Shown here one piece after another: positions 37,908 to 49,347 of a stretch of DNA of 64,000 bases. The stretch is from Streptomyces sp. MMG1533. Its GTDB lineage: Bacteria; Actinomycetota; Actinomycetes; Streptomycetales; Streptomycetaceae. Position 1 is the stretch's first letter. Each line of letters begins with the position of its first letter. The stretch covers positions 1 through 64,000 of the forward strand of contig NZ_LGDG01000015.1 in NCBI RefSeq assembly GCF_001279775.1, given 5' to 3'. The notes beneath the pieces were generated by a model. The model was not told the DNA's origin. It did no database searches and saw only the letters and a program-made list of their open reading frames with translations. Position numbers and translations under genes: made by a program.

Positions 37908-38909
37908 GTGACCGCAAACTTCAGCTTCGCCTCCGCCACCGGCATCGGCTCCCTCCCCGGAGGCGACGCCAGGGAGGCCGCCAGGACAGCCACCGGCTCC
38001 TTCGAGGACTTCCCGTTCCTGCCCGAGCTCCCCGCCCGCGGCCCCGGCGCCGACATGATCGGCCGGACCGCCGGGATGCTCGTCGAGCTGTACGCGCGCG
38101 TGGAGCCCAGCGGCTGGCGGATCGGCGACCGGCCGGGGCGGGACACCAAGCGGGCCCGGTCATGGCTGGGCGAGGACCTCGACGCGCTGGAGGAGTTCAC
38201 GCAGGGCTACGAGGGACAGCTGAAGGTGCAGGCCGTCGGCCCCTGGACCCTCGCCGCCGCCCTGGAGTTGAGGAACGGCCAGGCCGCCCTCTCCGACCCC
38301 GGCGCCTGCCGTGACCTCGCCGGCTCGCTCACCGAGGGCCTGCGGGAGCATCTCGCGGAAGTACAACGCCGGGTACCCGCCGCCCAGATCGTGCTGCAGC
38401 TCGACGAACCCTCCCTCGTCGCCGTACTGCGCGGCCAGGTGAAGACCGCCAGCGGTTACCGAACCCACCGCGCCCCCGACCGCCAGGTCGTCGAGGCCAC
38501 GCTCCGGGACGTCGTCGGAGTTCACGGCGGCGGCCCCGTCGTGGTCCACTCGTGCGCACCGGACGTCCCGTTCGCCCTGCTGCGCCGAGCGGGCGCGGCA
38601 GCGGTCTCCTTCGACTTCTCGCTCCTCACCGAGCGTGACGACGACGTGATCGGCGAGGCGGTGGAAGGCGGCACCCGGCTCTTCGTTGGTGTGGTGCCGG
38701 GCACGGACGGCCCATTGTCAGACCCTGCCGGTAGCGTCATGGGTGTCAGAACGCTGTGGCGCAGGCTGGGGCTGCATCCGGGGCTTCTCGGGGAGGCGGT
38801 CACCGTCACGCCGTCGTGCGGACTCGCGGGGGCGTCCCCCGCGCATGCGCGCGAGGCCCTCGCCCACTGCGTCCGGGCGGCGAGATCCCTCGCGGACAAC
38901 CCAGAGTAA
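37908..38909 (+). CDS. MetE-like / uroporphyrinogen-decarboxylase-fold methyltransferase
   Basis: The 333-residue protein matches only the catalytic C-terminal barrel of cobalamin-independent methionine synthase; full MetE is over 750 residues. Motifs are ATGIGSLPGGD at the start, VLQLDEPSL, the zinc pair VVVHSCAPD and a later PSCGLAGASP. It may be a core MetE-type methyltransferase using methylcobalamin or another methyl donor. GTG 37908 starts it. It lies 15 bp before ligA and is probably co-transcribed. Confidence 0.85.
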   Translation: MTANFSFASATGIGSLPGGDAREAARTATGSFEDFPFLPELPARGPGADMIGRTAGMLVELYARVEPSGWRIGDRPGRDTKRARSWLGEDLDALEEFTQGYEGQLKVQAVGPWTLAAALELRNGQAALSDPGACRDLAGSLTEGLREHLAEVQRRVPAAQIVLQLDEPSLVAVLRGQVKTASGYRTHRAPDRQVVEATLRDVVGVHGGGPVVVHSCAPDVPFALLRRAGAAAVSFDFSLLTERDDDVIGEAVEGGTRLFVGVVPGTDGPLSDPAGSVMGVRTLWRRLGLHPGLLGEAVTVTPSCGLAGASPAHAREALAHCVRAARSLADNPE

Positions 38910-41117
<2,208 letters not shown>

Positions 41118-41396
41118 CGAGGAGTAGCGGTTGAAGGCCACCCGATCGGCGCATACCAGATGCATATGGGTGGCCGGGGCGCATTCGGGCAACCGTCGAC
41201 GACCGGGGCCCGTGGAAGCCTTCTGCGGCCTACTGTTGAGATGTGCGCCTGCCGTGCCCAGCTGCGGTCGGGGCATCCCTTTGCTCTTGAAGCGCCTTCA
41301 GGAGCAGCGGGAAGGGTTTTCCAACGCGGCACCGTCGAGGATTGTCGGGCATCGGGCCGCGTGGCGTGGGCACCGCCGGCTGTGAGAGGGACGGGA

Positions 41397-43652
41397 ATGG
41401 AACCGAGCGAGAGCGCCGCCCCGGACTCACGGCTGCCCCTGCGCCGAAGGGTCGGCGCATGGCGGGAGCTCCGACGGGCCGGGCGGCCCGCGGAACGTCC
41501 GGGCGCGGAGGGGCAGGCCGCCGGACACTACCCGGCCGGACCCTACACGCAGACCGACGGTCCGGGTGCCTCCCGGCGCACGGCCGAGCCCGCGTCCGGG
41601 CTGCCGGATGCCGAGTCCGATCGGCACCTGACCTGGCCCGCGCTGCCCGCGGCGGTCGTCGCGGCGGCCGGGTTCGTCCTGGGCGCCGGCTTCTACCGGG
41701 CCTTCACCGGCGGCCACGCGCTCTTCCCGTCCGGCACCGTCGGCTGGTCGCTGGCCGTGCTGACCGGCATCATCGTCGGCCACCTGGTCGCACTCGGCCG
41801 CGCCCGCTGGTGGGGCGGCACCGGCTCGGGCGCCGCCCTCACCCTCGCCGTCCTGCTGCTCTACGGCTGGGTGTCCGCCGGCATGGTCAGCCTCACCGTC
41901 GTCCTGCTGGTCGGCGTGGCCCGCCGCCACCGCTGGCGCCAGGGCGTCCTGCACGGCGCGGTGGACATCCTCGGCATCGGTGCCGGAGCCCTGCTGCTGC
42001 GCGCCTTCGGCCGGGTGCCGTCCGTCGAGCACCCGTGGAACCCCGACACCTGGACCGTCTACACCGCCCCCGAGGTGGTGCTGGTCGCTGTCGCCTACCT
42101 CGCGGTCACCCGCACCCTGGGCTGGTATCTGCACGCCCCGCGCTCCGGCGGCCTTCCCACCGTCGCCCGCACCGCCCTGGTCAGACAGGGTTTGGTCGCG
42201 GTCGCACTGCTCGGCATCGCACCCCTGGTCTGCGTGGTCGCCGCCGCCAAGCCCATCCTGCTGCCGCTGTTCGCCATCCCCCTCATCGCCCTCGACTCCA
42301 CCCTGTGGATAGCCCGGGCCCGGGCCGAGGAGCAATTGCGCGATCCGCTGACCGGGCTTCCGAACCGCCAGTGGCTCCTGGAGCGCATCTGGACGGCCCT
42401 GGACGACGCCGAGCGCATCGGCGCCCGCTCCGCCCTGATGCTGATCGACCTGGACCGCTTCCGGTCGGTCAACGACACGCTGGGTCACCTGGCCGGTGAC
42501 CGGCTGCTCCTCCAGATCGCCGACCGGCTCCGGCTGGCACTGCCCCGCGGTGCGGAGGCGGCCAGGCTCGGCGGCGACGAGTTCGCCGTCTTACTGCCGG
42601 TCGCCGACTCCACCACCTCCGCGACCCGGGTCGCCCGCGGCCTCGTCGCCGCCCTCAGCTCCCCGCTCGACCTCGACGGCCTCACCCTCGTCCTGGAGGC
42701 CAGCGCGGGCGTCGCCGTCTTCCCCGACCACGCCCTCGACGCCGAGGGGCTGCTGCGCCGGGCGGACGTGGCGATGTACCAGGCGAAGCGGGACCGTACG
42801 GGCGTCGAGGTCTACGAGTCCAAGCGGGACTCCAACACCCCGGACCGTCTCGGCCTGCTCGGCGATCTGCGCCGCGCCCTGGACGCCCACGAGGTCCAGC
42901 TGCACTACCAGCCCAAGGTCCGCTTCGACGGACAGGTGGCCGGCCTCGAGGCCCTGGTCCGCTGGGTGCATCCCGAGCGCGGCAAGGTCCCACCGGACGA
43001 GTTCATCGCCATCGCCGAGTCGTCCGGCCTGATGCCCCATCTCACCGAGTACGTCCTGGACACGGCCCTCGCCCAGGTCGCCCAGTGGCGCTCCCAGGGG
43101 CTGTTCGTCCCGGTGGCGGTCAATGTCTCCCCACGCGACGTCCACACGCCCGGGTTCGCGGGCTCGGTGGCCGCCCGGCTGGCCCGCCACGGCGTCCCGG
43201 CGGGAGCGCTCCAACTGGAGATAACCGAACACGTCCTCCTGGAGGACCCCCAGCGCGCCGCCGACACCCTCGCCGCCCTGACCGGCCACGGCGTCAAGAT
43301 GTCCCTGGACGACTTCGGCACCGGCTACTCCTCGCTGGTGCACCTGCGCAGGCTCCCCGTCAGCGAGCTGAAGATCGACCGCTCGTTCGTCGCCCGGCTG
43401 GCCGTCGACACCGAGGACGCGGAGATCGTGCGCTGCACCCTCGACCTCGCACACTCCCTCGGCCTGCTCGTCGTCGCGGAGGGCGTCGAGGACGACGAGA
43501 CCTGGGAGCGGCTGCGGGACATGGGCTGTGACGCCGTACAGGGCTGGCTGGTGGCGGCCGCGATGCCGCCGGAGGAGACGACGGCGTGGCTGCGGGCGCG
43601 GGGGTCGCGGGGCTGGCAACGGCCGCGGGCGGCTCTGCCGGCCGCCGAGTGA
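41397..43652 (+). CDS. rmdB: Membrane GGDEF-EAL c-di-GMP protein (RmdB type)
   Basis: The 751-residue protein has a disordered N-terminus, about 7 membrane helices (residues 80-300), a GGDEF domain (motif 392-396) and an EAL domain (Glu518 of EAL). EAL catalytic features are all visible: EALVRW, VNVSPRD, LEITEHV, LDDFGTG, LKIDRSF and AEGVED, so phosphodiesterase activity is expected. The RxxD inhibitory site before GGDEF reads RGAE and is lost. Codon 399 (42591-42593) is TTA, suggesting bldA-dependent translation. From memory this corresponds to S. coelicolor RmdB, between ligA and gatC. Confidence 0.9.
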   Translation: MEPSESAAPDSRLPLRRRVGAWRELRRAGRPAERPGAEGQAAGHYPAGPYTQTDGPGASRRTAEPASGLPDAESDRHLTWPALPAAVVAAAGFVLGAGFYRAFTGGHALFPSGTVGWSLAVLTGIIVGHLVALGRARWWGGTGSGAALTLAVLLLYGWVSAGMVSLTVVLLVGVARRHRWRQGVLHGAVDILGIGAGALLLRAFGRVPSVEHPWNPDTWTVYTAPEVVLVAVAYLAVTRTLGWYLHAPRSGGLPTVARTALVRQGLVAVALLGIAPLVCVVAAAKPILLPLFAIPLIALDSTLWIARARAEEQLRDPLTGLPNRQWLLERIWTALDDAERIGARSALMLIDLDRFRSVNDTLGHLAGDRLLLQIADRLRLALPRGAEAARLGGDEFAVLLPVADSTTSATRVARGLVAALSSPLDLDGLTLVLEASAGVAVFPDHALDAEGLLRRADVAMYQAKRDRTGVEVYESKRDSNTPDRLGLLGDLRRALDAHEVQLHYQPKVRFDGQVAGLEALVRWVHPERGKVPPDEFIAIAESSGLMPHLTEYVLDTALAQVAQWRSQGLFVPVAVNVSPRDVHTPGFAGSVAARLARHGVPAGALQLEITEHVLLEDPQRAADTLAALTGHGVKMSLDDFGTGYSSLVHLRRLPVSELKIDRSFVARLAVDTEDAEIVRCTLDLAHSLGLLVVAEGVEDDETWERLRDMGCDAVQGWLVAAAMPPEETTAWLRARGSRGWQRPRAALPAAE

Positions 43653-43794
43653 TTTTCCGATGACTTTCCCACCCGCCCACCCGTTCAGCCCGGCCACATG
43701 AACCCCTCCCGCGGGGGTTGACCACCGTCGGCGGCTACCGGGCTCCGGCGGCGAACGGGCCTACGCGTGCCCCAGCCCCAGCGAAGCCGCCGCG

Positions 43795-43862
43795 GACCCG
43801 CGGACCCGCAAACCCGCAAACCCGCAGACCCGCGGACCGCAGACCCGCGGACCGCAGACCCG
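43795..43862 (+). repeat. Degenerate octamer tandem array
   Basis: Nine units of the type GACCCGCG, AACCCGCA, GACCGCA and GACCCGCC stand in tandem, 7-8 bp each. They run directly into the start-less coding remnant that follows. Confidence 0.85.
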
Positions 43863-44010
43863 CCAAACCCCGGGTGTCGAACGCTTCGACTACTTCCGTC
43901 ACCTGCAGCGCATCCGTCTCGGCGAGGTCGGCCCGGAGAGCCTCCTCGAGGTGCAGGAGCTGTGCGACGACCACTTCCTGCAGAGCGCGGTCTGGGAGCA
44001 GCGGAACTGA
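43861..44010 (+). pseudogene. Start-less 3' coding remnant
   Basis: Frame 43861-44010 encodes a protein-like C-terminus containing VERFDYFRHLQRIRLGEVG and LLEVQELCDDHFLQ, with high GC3 typical of real Streptomyces genes. Reading back, no ATG, GTG or TTG precedes it before the stop at 43699; the frame instead enters the octamer repeat array. It looks like the end of a gene whose start was destroyed by repeat expansion, or a small protein using an unusual start. Function is unknown. The rest of the 554-bp gap from 43653 to 44206 holds the repeat array and the gatC leader. Confidence 0.4.
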
Positions 44011-44069
44011 GGTGTGAGGGCCGCCCGCGAAACCGTTTCACGGGCACAGGGCGCCGCCCCATAGGATTA

Positions 44070-44166
44070 GGGCCTGTCATCACATTCCCGCCTGCCCCGC
44101 GACGCACGGACCGGACACCGCGGGGCCCGCCCTTCGGGCGGACGACGGGAAGGTGACGACAGGCCC
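44070..44166 (+). repeat. 97-bp inverted-repeat element in the gatC leader (MITE-like)
   Basis: GGGCCTGTCATCACATTCCC (44070-44089) is complementary at 18 of 20 positions to GGGAAGGTGACGACAGGCCC (44147-44166). The interior contains a smaller CGCCC-TTC-GGGCG hairpin. It ends 40 bases before gatC. It could be a structured 5' leader or a miniature inverted-repeat element; no clear target duplication is seen. Confidence 0.65.
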
Positions 44167-44206
44167 AGCCCCAAACCACACATCACTCACCCCAGAGGAT
44201 CGCTGC

Positions 44207-44503
44207 ATGCCTGGCATCACGCGCGAGGAGGTCGCCCACCTCGCCCGGCTGGCGCGTCTGGAGCTGAAGCCCGAAGAGCTCGAGCACTTCGCGGGACAGC
44301 TGGACGACATCATCGGCGCGGTCGCCCGCGTCAGTGAGGTCGCCGACCAAGACGTACCGCCGACCTCGCACCCGCTTCCGCTGACGAACGTCATGCGGGC
44401 GGACGAGGTCCGTCCGTCGCTCACCCCCGAGCAGGCGCTTTCCGGCGCCCCGGCCCAGGAGCAGCAGCGTTTCAAGGTGCCGCAGATCCTGGGGGAGGAC
44501 TAA
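44207..44503 (+). CDS. gatC: Asp-tRNA(Asn)/Glu-tRNA(Gln) amidotransferase subunit C
   Basis: The 98-residue GatC stabilises the GatA-GatB complex. [17 protein letters not shown] is the standard N-terminus, followed by [24 protein letters not shown] 44207 is preceded by AGAGGAT. It lies 5 bp before gatA. The operon makes Gln-tRNA(Gln), and possibly Asn-tRNA(Asn), by amidating mischarged tRNA. Confidence 0.96.
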   Translation: MPGITREEVAHLARLARLELKPEELEHFAGQLDDIIGAVARVSEVADQDVPPTSHPLPLTNVMRADEVRPSLTPEQALSGAPAQEQQRFKVPQILGED

Positions 44504-44508
44504 TCGCC

Positions 44509-46002
44509 ATGACGGACATCATCAAGCTCACGGCCGCCGAGACCGCTGCGAAGATCGCCTCCGGCGAGCTCACCGCCGTCGAGGTCACCGAGGCCCACCT
44601 GGCCCGTATCGAGGCCGTCGACGAGAAGGTGCACGCCTTCCTGCACGTCGACCGCGAGGGCGCCCTGGCGCAGGCTCGCGCCGTCGACGAGAAGCGGGCG
44701 AAGGGCGAGAAGCTCGGGCCTCTCGCCGGCGTCCCCCTCGCGCTCAAGGACATCTTCACCACCGAGGGCATCCCGACGACCGTCGGTTCGAAGATCCTCG
44801 AGGGCTGGATCCCGCCGTACGACGCGACGCTCACCAAGCGGCTGAAGGCCGCCGACGTGGTCATCCTCGGCAAGACCAACATGGACGAGTTCGCCATGGG
44901 GTCCTCGACCGAGAACAGCGCCTACGGGCCCACCGGCAACCCCTGGGACCTCACCAAGATCCCCGGCGGCTCCGGCGGCGGTTCGTCCGCCGCGCTCGCC
45001 TCCTTCCAGGCGCCCCTCGCCATCGGTACCGACACCGGCGGCTCCATCCGTCAGCCGGCCGCCGTCACCGGCACGGTCGGCGTGAAGCCGACGTACGGCG
45101 CGGTCTCCCGGTACGGCATGGTGGCGTTCTCGTCCTCCCTCGACCAGGGCGGCCCCTGTGCCCGTACGGTCCTGGACGCGGCGCTTCTCCACGAGGTCAT
45201 CGCCGGGCACGACCCGCTCGACTCCACGTCCATCGACGCCCCGGTCCCGCCGGTCGTCGAGGCCGCCCGCAACGGCAGCGTCGAGGGCATGCGCGTCGGT
45301 GTCGTGAAGCAGTTCCGCGGCGAGGGCTACCAGGCCGGCGTCATCCAGCGCTTCGACGAGTCGGTCGCCCTCCTCAAGGAGCTGGGCGCCGAGATCGTCG
45401 AGCTGGACTGCCCGTCCTTCGACCTCGCCCTGTCGGCGTACTACCTGATCGCGCCGTCCGAGTGTTCGTCCAACCTCGCCCGTTTCGACGGCCTGCGCTA
45501 CGGCCTGCGTACCGGCGACGACGGCGACCACTCGGCCGAGGAGGTCACCTCCCTCACCCGTGAGGCGGGCTTCGGCCCCGAGGTCAAGCGCCGCATCATG
45601 CTCGGTACCTATGCCCTGTCGAGCGGCTACTACGACGCGTACTACGGCAGCGCCCAGAAGGTCCGTACGCTCATCACGCGCGACTTCGAGAAGTCGTTCG
45701 AGCAGGTGGATGTGATCGTCTCCCCGACCACGCCCACCACCGCCTTCCCGATCGGCGAGCGTGCCGACGACCCGATGGCGATGTACCTCGCGGACCTGTG
45801 CACCATCCCGACCAACCTGGCGGGCAACGCGGCCATGTCGCTGCCCTGCGGTCTCGCCCCGGAGGACAACCTCCCGGTCGGCCTGCAGATCATCGCTCCG
45901 GCGCTGAAGGACGACCGTCTTTACAAGGTCGGCGCCGCCGTCGAGGCCGCCTTCGTGGAAAGGTGGGGTCACCCGTTGATCGAGGAGGCTCCGTCGCTGT
46001 GA
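44509..46002 (+). CDS. gatA: Asp-tRNA(Asn)/Glu-tRNA(Gln) amidotransferase subunit A
   Basis: The 497-residue amidase-signature enzyme releases ammonia from glutamine. The Ser-cis-Ser-Lys triad is Lys80 (PLALKDIF), Ser155 ([10 protein letters not shown]) and Ser179 ([12 protein letters not shown]). Ammonia is channelled to GatB. Its TGA overlaps the GTG of a small membrane-protein gene as GTGA, an insertion between gatA and gatB. Confidence 0.97.
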   Translation: MTDIIKLTAAETAAKIASGELTAVEVTEAHLARIEAVDEKVHAFLHVDREGALAQARAVDEKRAKGEKLGPLAGVPLALKDIFTTEGIPTTVGSKILEGWIPPYDATLTKRLKAADVVILGKTNMDEFAMGSSTENSAYGPTGNPWDLTKIPGGSGGGSSAALASFQAPLAIGTDTGGSIRQPAAVTGTVGVKPTYGAVSRYGMVAFSSSLDQGGPCARTVLDAALLHEVIAGHDPLDSTSIDAPVPPVVEAARNGSVEGMRVGVVKQFRGEGYQAGVIQRFDESVALLKELGAEIVELDCPSFDLALSAYYLIAPSECSSNLARFDGLRYGLRTGDDGDHSAEEVTSLTREAGFGPEVKRRIMLGTYALSSGYYDAYYGSAQKVRTLITRDFEKSFEQVDVIVSPTTPTTAFPIGERADDPMAMYLADLCTIPTNLAGNAAMSLPCGLAPEDNLPVGLQIIAPALKDDRLYKVGAAVEAAFVERWGHPLIEEAPSL

Positions 46003-46238
46003 GTGCACTGACCAAGGCCAAGGGCTTCAAGAAGTCCAAGTCCGGTACGTACCTGTCCATCGCCGGGACCGCGTTCGGCGCGATCGGCGTCGCCAAGCGG
46101 CTCAAGAAGGCCCGCGCCGACAAGGACACCCTGGTCCTGATCGACGCCACCGTGTCCGCCGTCGCCATCGTCACCGGCCTCGCCATCCTCTACCGCGAGC
46201 TGAAGCGGCTGGGCGACGACGACGTCCTGCTGGGCTGA
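45999..46238 (+). CDS. Small membrane protein inside the gat operon (79 aa)
   Basis: The basic N-terminus ([11 protein letters not shown]) is followed by [19 protein letters not shown] and [20 protein letters not shown], giving one or two helices. GTG 45999 overlaps the gatA stop as GTGA and has GAGGAGG upstream, so it is certainly translated with the operon. It ends 15 bp before gatB. Function is unknown; I recall a similar small gene in this position in other streptomycetes. Confidence 0.8.
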   Translation: MSALTKAKGFKKSKSGTYLSIAGTAFGAIGVAKRLKKARADKDTLVLIDATVSAVAIVTGLAILYRELKRLGDDDVLLG

Positions 46239-46253
46239 GAGGGAAGTTTCACC

Positions 46254-47768
46254 GTGACCACCACGACCGACCTGGTGTCGTACGAGGACGCGCTGGCGTC
46301 GTACGACCCCGTCATGGGCCTTGAGGTCCATGTCGAACTCGGCACCAAGACCAAGATGTTCTGCGGGTGTTCGACCGAGCTGGGCGCCGAGCCCAACTCC
46401 CAGACCTGCCCGACCTGCCTCGGCATGCCCGGCTCGCTCCCGGTCGTCAACGCGACCGGCGTCGAGTCCGCGATCAAGATCGGTCTCGCGCTGAACTGCG
46501 AGATCGCCGAGTGGTGCCGTTTCGCCCGGAAGAACTACTTCTATCCGGACATGCCGAAGAACTTCCAGACCTCCCAGTACGACGAGCCGATCGCCTTCAA
46601 CGGCTACCTCGACGTGCAGTTGGAGGACGGCGAGACCTTCCGCGTGGAGATCGAGCGCGCCCACATGGAGGAGGACACCGGCAAGTCCATGCACGTCGGT
46701 GGCGCGACGGGCCGTATCCACGGCGCCTCGCACTCGCTCCTCGACTACAACCGCGCCGGCATCCCGCTCATCGAGATCGTCACCAAGCCGATCGAAGGCG
46801 CGGGCGAGCGCGCTCCCGAGGTGGCGAAGGCGTACGTCCGTGAGCTGCGTGAGGTCATCAAGGCGCTCGGTGTCTCCGAGGCCCGTATGGAGATGGGCCA
46901 GATGCGCTGCGACGTGAACCTGTCGCTGCGCCCGCACGGCCGGGAGAAGTTCGGCACGCGTTCCGAGACGAAGAACGTGAACTCGCTGCGGTCGGTGGAG
47001 CGTGCGGCCCGCTTCGAGATCCAGCGGCACGCGGCCGTACTGAACAGCGGCGGGACGATCATCCAGGAGACCCGGCACTTCCACGAGGACACCGGGTCGA
47101 CGACCTCGGGCCGCGTGAAGGAAGAGGCCGAGGACTACCGGTACTTCCCGGAGCCGGACCTGGTGCCGGTGGCCCCGTCGCGCGAGTGGGTCGAGGAGAT
47201 CCGTTCCGCGCTGCCGGAGCTGCCGCTGGTCCGCCGCAACCGCCTGCGCGAGGAGTGGGGCGTCAGCGGCACCGAGATGCAGGCGATCCTCAACGCCGGT
47301 GCGCTGGAGCCGATCGTCGCCACGATCGACGCCGGTGCCGACGCCGCCTCCGCCCGCAAGTGGTGGATGGGCGAACTCGCCCGCAGCGCCAACGAGTCGG
47401 GCAAGGCGCTGGACGAGCTGGCGATCACGCCGGAGCAGGTCGCCCGGGTCACCGCGCTCGTGAGCTCCGGCGATCTGAACGACAAGCTGGCCCGCCAGGT
47501 CATCGAAGGCGTCCTCGCGGGCGAAGGCACCCCGGACGAGGTCGTCGACAAGCGTGGTCTGAAGGTCGTCTCCGACGAGGGCGCCCTCACCACCGCCGTC
47601 GAGGAGGCCATCGCCGGCAACCCGGGCGTCGCGGACAAGATCCGCGGCGGCAAGGTGGCCGCGGCCGGCGCCCTGGTCGGCGCGGTCATGAAGGCCACGC
47701 GCGGTCAGGCGGACGCGGCCCGCGTCAAGGAACTGATCCTGGAGAAGCTGGGCGTCAGCGAGGGCTGA
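46254..47768 (+). CDS. gatB: Asp-tRNA(Asn)/Glu-tRNA(Gln) amidotransferase subunit B
   Basis: The 504-residue GatB phosphorylates and amidates the misacylated aminoacyl-tRNA. It opens with [20 protein letters not shown], holds the zinc Cys set FCGCS and CPTCLG, then [11 protein letters not shown] and [10 protein letters not shown]. The C-terminal YqeY-like tRNA-binding tail is intact. GTG 46254 is the start. A 17-bp hairpin follows. Confidence 0.97.
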   Translation: MTTTTDLVSYEDALASYDPVMGLEVHVELGTKTKMFCGCSTELGAEPNSQTCPTCLGMPGSLPVVNATGVESAIKIGLALNCEIAEWCRFARKNYFYPDMPKNFQTSQYDEPIAFNGYLDVQLEDGETFRVEIERAHMEEDTGKSMHVGGATGRIHGASHSLLDYNRAGIPLIEIVTKPIEGAGERAPEVAKAYVRELREVIKALGVSEARMEMGQMRCDVNLSLRPHGREKFGTRSETKNVNSLRSVERAARFEIQRHAAVLNSGGTIIQETRHFHEDTGSTTSGRVKEEAEDYRYFPEPDLVPVAPSREWVEEIRSALPELPLVRRNRLREEWGVSGTEMQAILNAGALEPIVATIDAGADAASARKWWMGELARSANESGKALDELAITPEQVARVTALVSSGDLNDKLARQVIEGVLAGEGTPDEVVDKRGLKVVSDEGALTTAVEEAIAGNPGVADKIRGGKVAAAGALVGAVMKATRGQADAARVKELILEKLGVSEG

Positions 47769-47784
47769 GACTCAAGCAGTAGTC

Positions 47785-47822
47785 CCCAGGGGGATGCATC
47801 GGTTGCGATGCATCCCCCTGGG
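47785..47822. terminator. Strong bidirectional hairpin terminator
   Basis: CCCAGGGGGATGCATCG (47785-47801) and CGATGCATCCCCCTGGG (47806-47822) form a perfect 17-bp stem with a 4-nt loop between convergent gatB and a methyltransferase gene. Confidence 0.88.
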
Positions 47823-47850
47823 CGCGTTTCAGAGGCGGCGTCCTACGAGC

Positions 47851-48654
47851 TCACAGACGGCGTCCCACGAGCCGCACGAAGCCCAGCGCACGCCCCTCGT
47901 CCACCCGCAGCATCTCCGCGCACCGGCGGGCCATCCGCACATGGAACTCCTCGGGGCTCTCCTCGGCGACCACGTCGCACCACAGCAGCCAGTCACGCCA
48001 GCCGTCCGGCTGCCAGTCGGCCGCCTCGACCTCGACGGCCCCGCTGCGCGTCCAGTGGCGCCGCCACCAGTCGGGGGTGTGGAAGCACCAGAAGTCGGGC
48101 TCCCACCACGGCTTGAGGTGCTCCGGCGGCTCGGCGCCCGCCGGCTCCTCCCGCAGCGCGGGCGCGACGACACCGATCCGCCCGCCCGGCTTCAACAGCC
48201 GCGTCAGGGTGGGCAGATAGAGGTCGTCGGTGCCGAAGTACTGGTACGCGTCGATGCTGACGATGGCGTCGAAGCTGCCCTCGGCGAACGGCAGGTCGTG
48301 TGCCTCGACGTGCACGGGCAGCACACGGTCGGCGAAACCGGCCTCGGCGATCCGCCGGGCGTTCTCGTCGGGCTTGACCCAGAGGTCGGCAGCGGTGACC
48401 TGGGCGTCGTACTCCCTGGCCAGGAAGACCGAGGTCATCGCCCGGCCGCAGCCCAGGTCGAGGACCCGGGCGCCGGGGCGCAGGGTGTCAAGGCCGAGGG
48501 CGGGCGCGAGCCACTCCAGCAGCCACAGCGCGTGCGGGCCCATCTGGTTCTCGATGGTCCAGCGGACGTCGTAGCTGTTGCTGCGCGGGTAGCGGGCGTG
48601 GGTCAGCCGCTTGGTGAGGTCCTCATTCGAGGTCCTCGGGGTGTTGTCTGGCAT
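47851..48654 (-). CDS. SAM-dependent methyltransferase
   Basis: The 267-residue class I methyltransferase has motif I VLDLGCGRAMTSVFLA (about residues 64-79), acidic motif II region VTAADLWVKPDE, motif LPFAEGSFDAIVSIDAYQYF and RLLKPGGRIGVV. The overall pattern recalls cyclopropane-fatty-acid/ubiquinone-type methyltransferases. The substrate is unknown. The end of the gene lies in a short near-duplicated GGCGTCC(T/C)ACGAGC stretch. Confidence 0.88.
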   Translation of the reverse strand: MPDNTPRTSNEDLTKRLTHARYPRSNSYDVRWTIENQMGPHALWLLEWLAPALGLDTLRPGARVLDLGCGRAMTSVFLAREYDAQVTAADLWVKPDENARRIAEAGFADRVLPVHVEAHDLPFAEGSFDAIVSIDAYQYFGTDDLYLPTLTRLLKPGGRIGVVAPALREEPAGAEPPEHLKPWWEPDFWCFHTPDWWRRHWTRSGAVEVEAADWQPDGWRDWLLWCDVVAEESPEEFHVRMARRCAEMLRVDEGRALGFVRLVGRRL

Positions 48655-48841
48655 CGGTGAACGGGCTCCTTGAGTCCGGGGAAGCGGAAAGGGATACGGA
48701 GGAGCTCGGTCGGACGCTCAAACAATGCACCTGCTCAGGCCGGCGGCGAGGGGCCGCGAGGACGAGGGACCTTCGGAAGCTAACAGTCGGTCCCCGCCCC
48801 CGCATCCGGTTTCTCAGCGAGACGCGCTACGCTCGCCCGCC

Positions 48842-49135
48842 ATGAGTGGACGCGGTGATTCCGAGATTCGCGACGTCGGAGATCCGGCCGAGGACGCCCG
48901 GCGGGCCCGCTGGACGGCGACCGGGACCGGGGCGCTGCTGGCGCTCGCCGGCCTGGCCGCGTCGACGCTCCGCCTGACCGGTTCCGCACCCACGCTCGTC
49001 CCGGCCGCCTACGCCTTCGGCGCGGTCGTGTGCGCGCTGGCGTCGGTCCTCGGGTCCCGCGGGCGCACCCGGCGGGCCCTGTGGCTGCTGATCGCCGGTG
49101 TGATGGTGATGGCGCTGGGCGACCAGTTCGACTGA
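48842..49135 (+). CDS. Small membrane protein (97 aa)
   Basis: A charged 25-residue N-terminus (SEIRDVGDPAEDARRARW) is followed by three hydrophobic segments: TGTGALLALAGLAASTL, LVPAAYAFGAVVCALASVLG and ALWLLIAGVMVMALGDQ. The ATG at 48842 starts the only plausible frame, although no strong ribosome site is visible. Function is unknown. It is separated from the MMPL transporter by a 212-bp AT-richer promoter region. Confidence 0.65.
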   Translation: MSGRGDSEIRDVGDPAEDARRARWTATGTGALLALAGLAASTLRLTGSAPTLVPAAYAFGAVVCALASVLGSRGRTRRALWLLIAGVMVMALGDQFD

Positions 49136-49204
49136 CGTGACAGAGTCACCGTTACTGTCCTGTGATCTGTCTCCCACTCCTGTGAATAAACGCACGATCG
49201 CGGC

Positions 49205-49299
49205 AAACGATCACTTTCGTTTGTAAGAGTGGTCCTCACATTGCTCATGCGTTCTTTGCGGGCCGTTCACATCTTGTCCTTCCAAGACGTCTTATGAAC
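49205..49299. promoter_or_regulatory. Two palindromic operator candidates upstream of MMPL gene
   Basis: AAACGA-TCACTT-TCGTTT (49205-49222) is a perfect 6-bp inverted repeat. GTTCA (49265-49269) and TGAAC (49295-49299) flank the palindrome AAGACGTCTT (49284-49293). The region is distinctly AT-richer than its surroundings, as expected for a regulated efflux promoter. Confidence 0.5.
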
Positions 49300-49347
49300 G
49301 ACTGTTCCCGGTCAAAGATCCACATATAGCCCCCCGGGAGCACGTTC

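Noticed and set aside
36077..38200. Very long minus-strand frame running upstream of the DUF427 gene
   Set aside because: Only the DUF427 part from 36400 has a family signature; the rest is antisense to LOG, SDR and MetE-like genes.
43795..43862. Possible CRISPR-like repeats
   Set aside because: Units are 7-8 bp in direct tandem with no spacers, and no cas genes are present.
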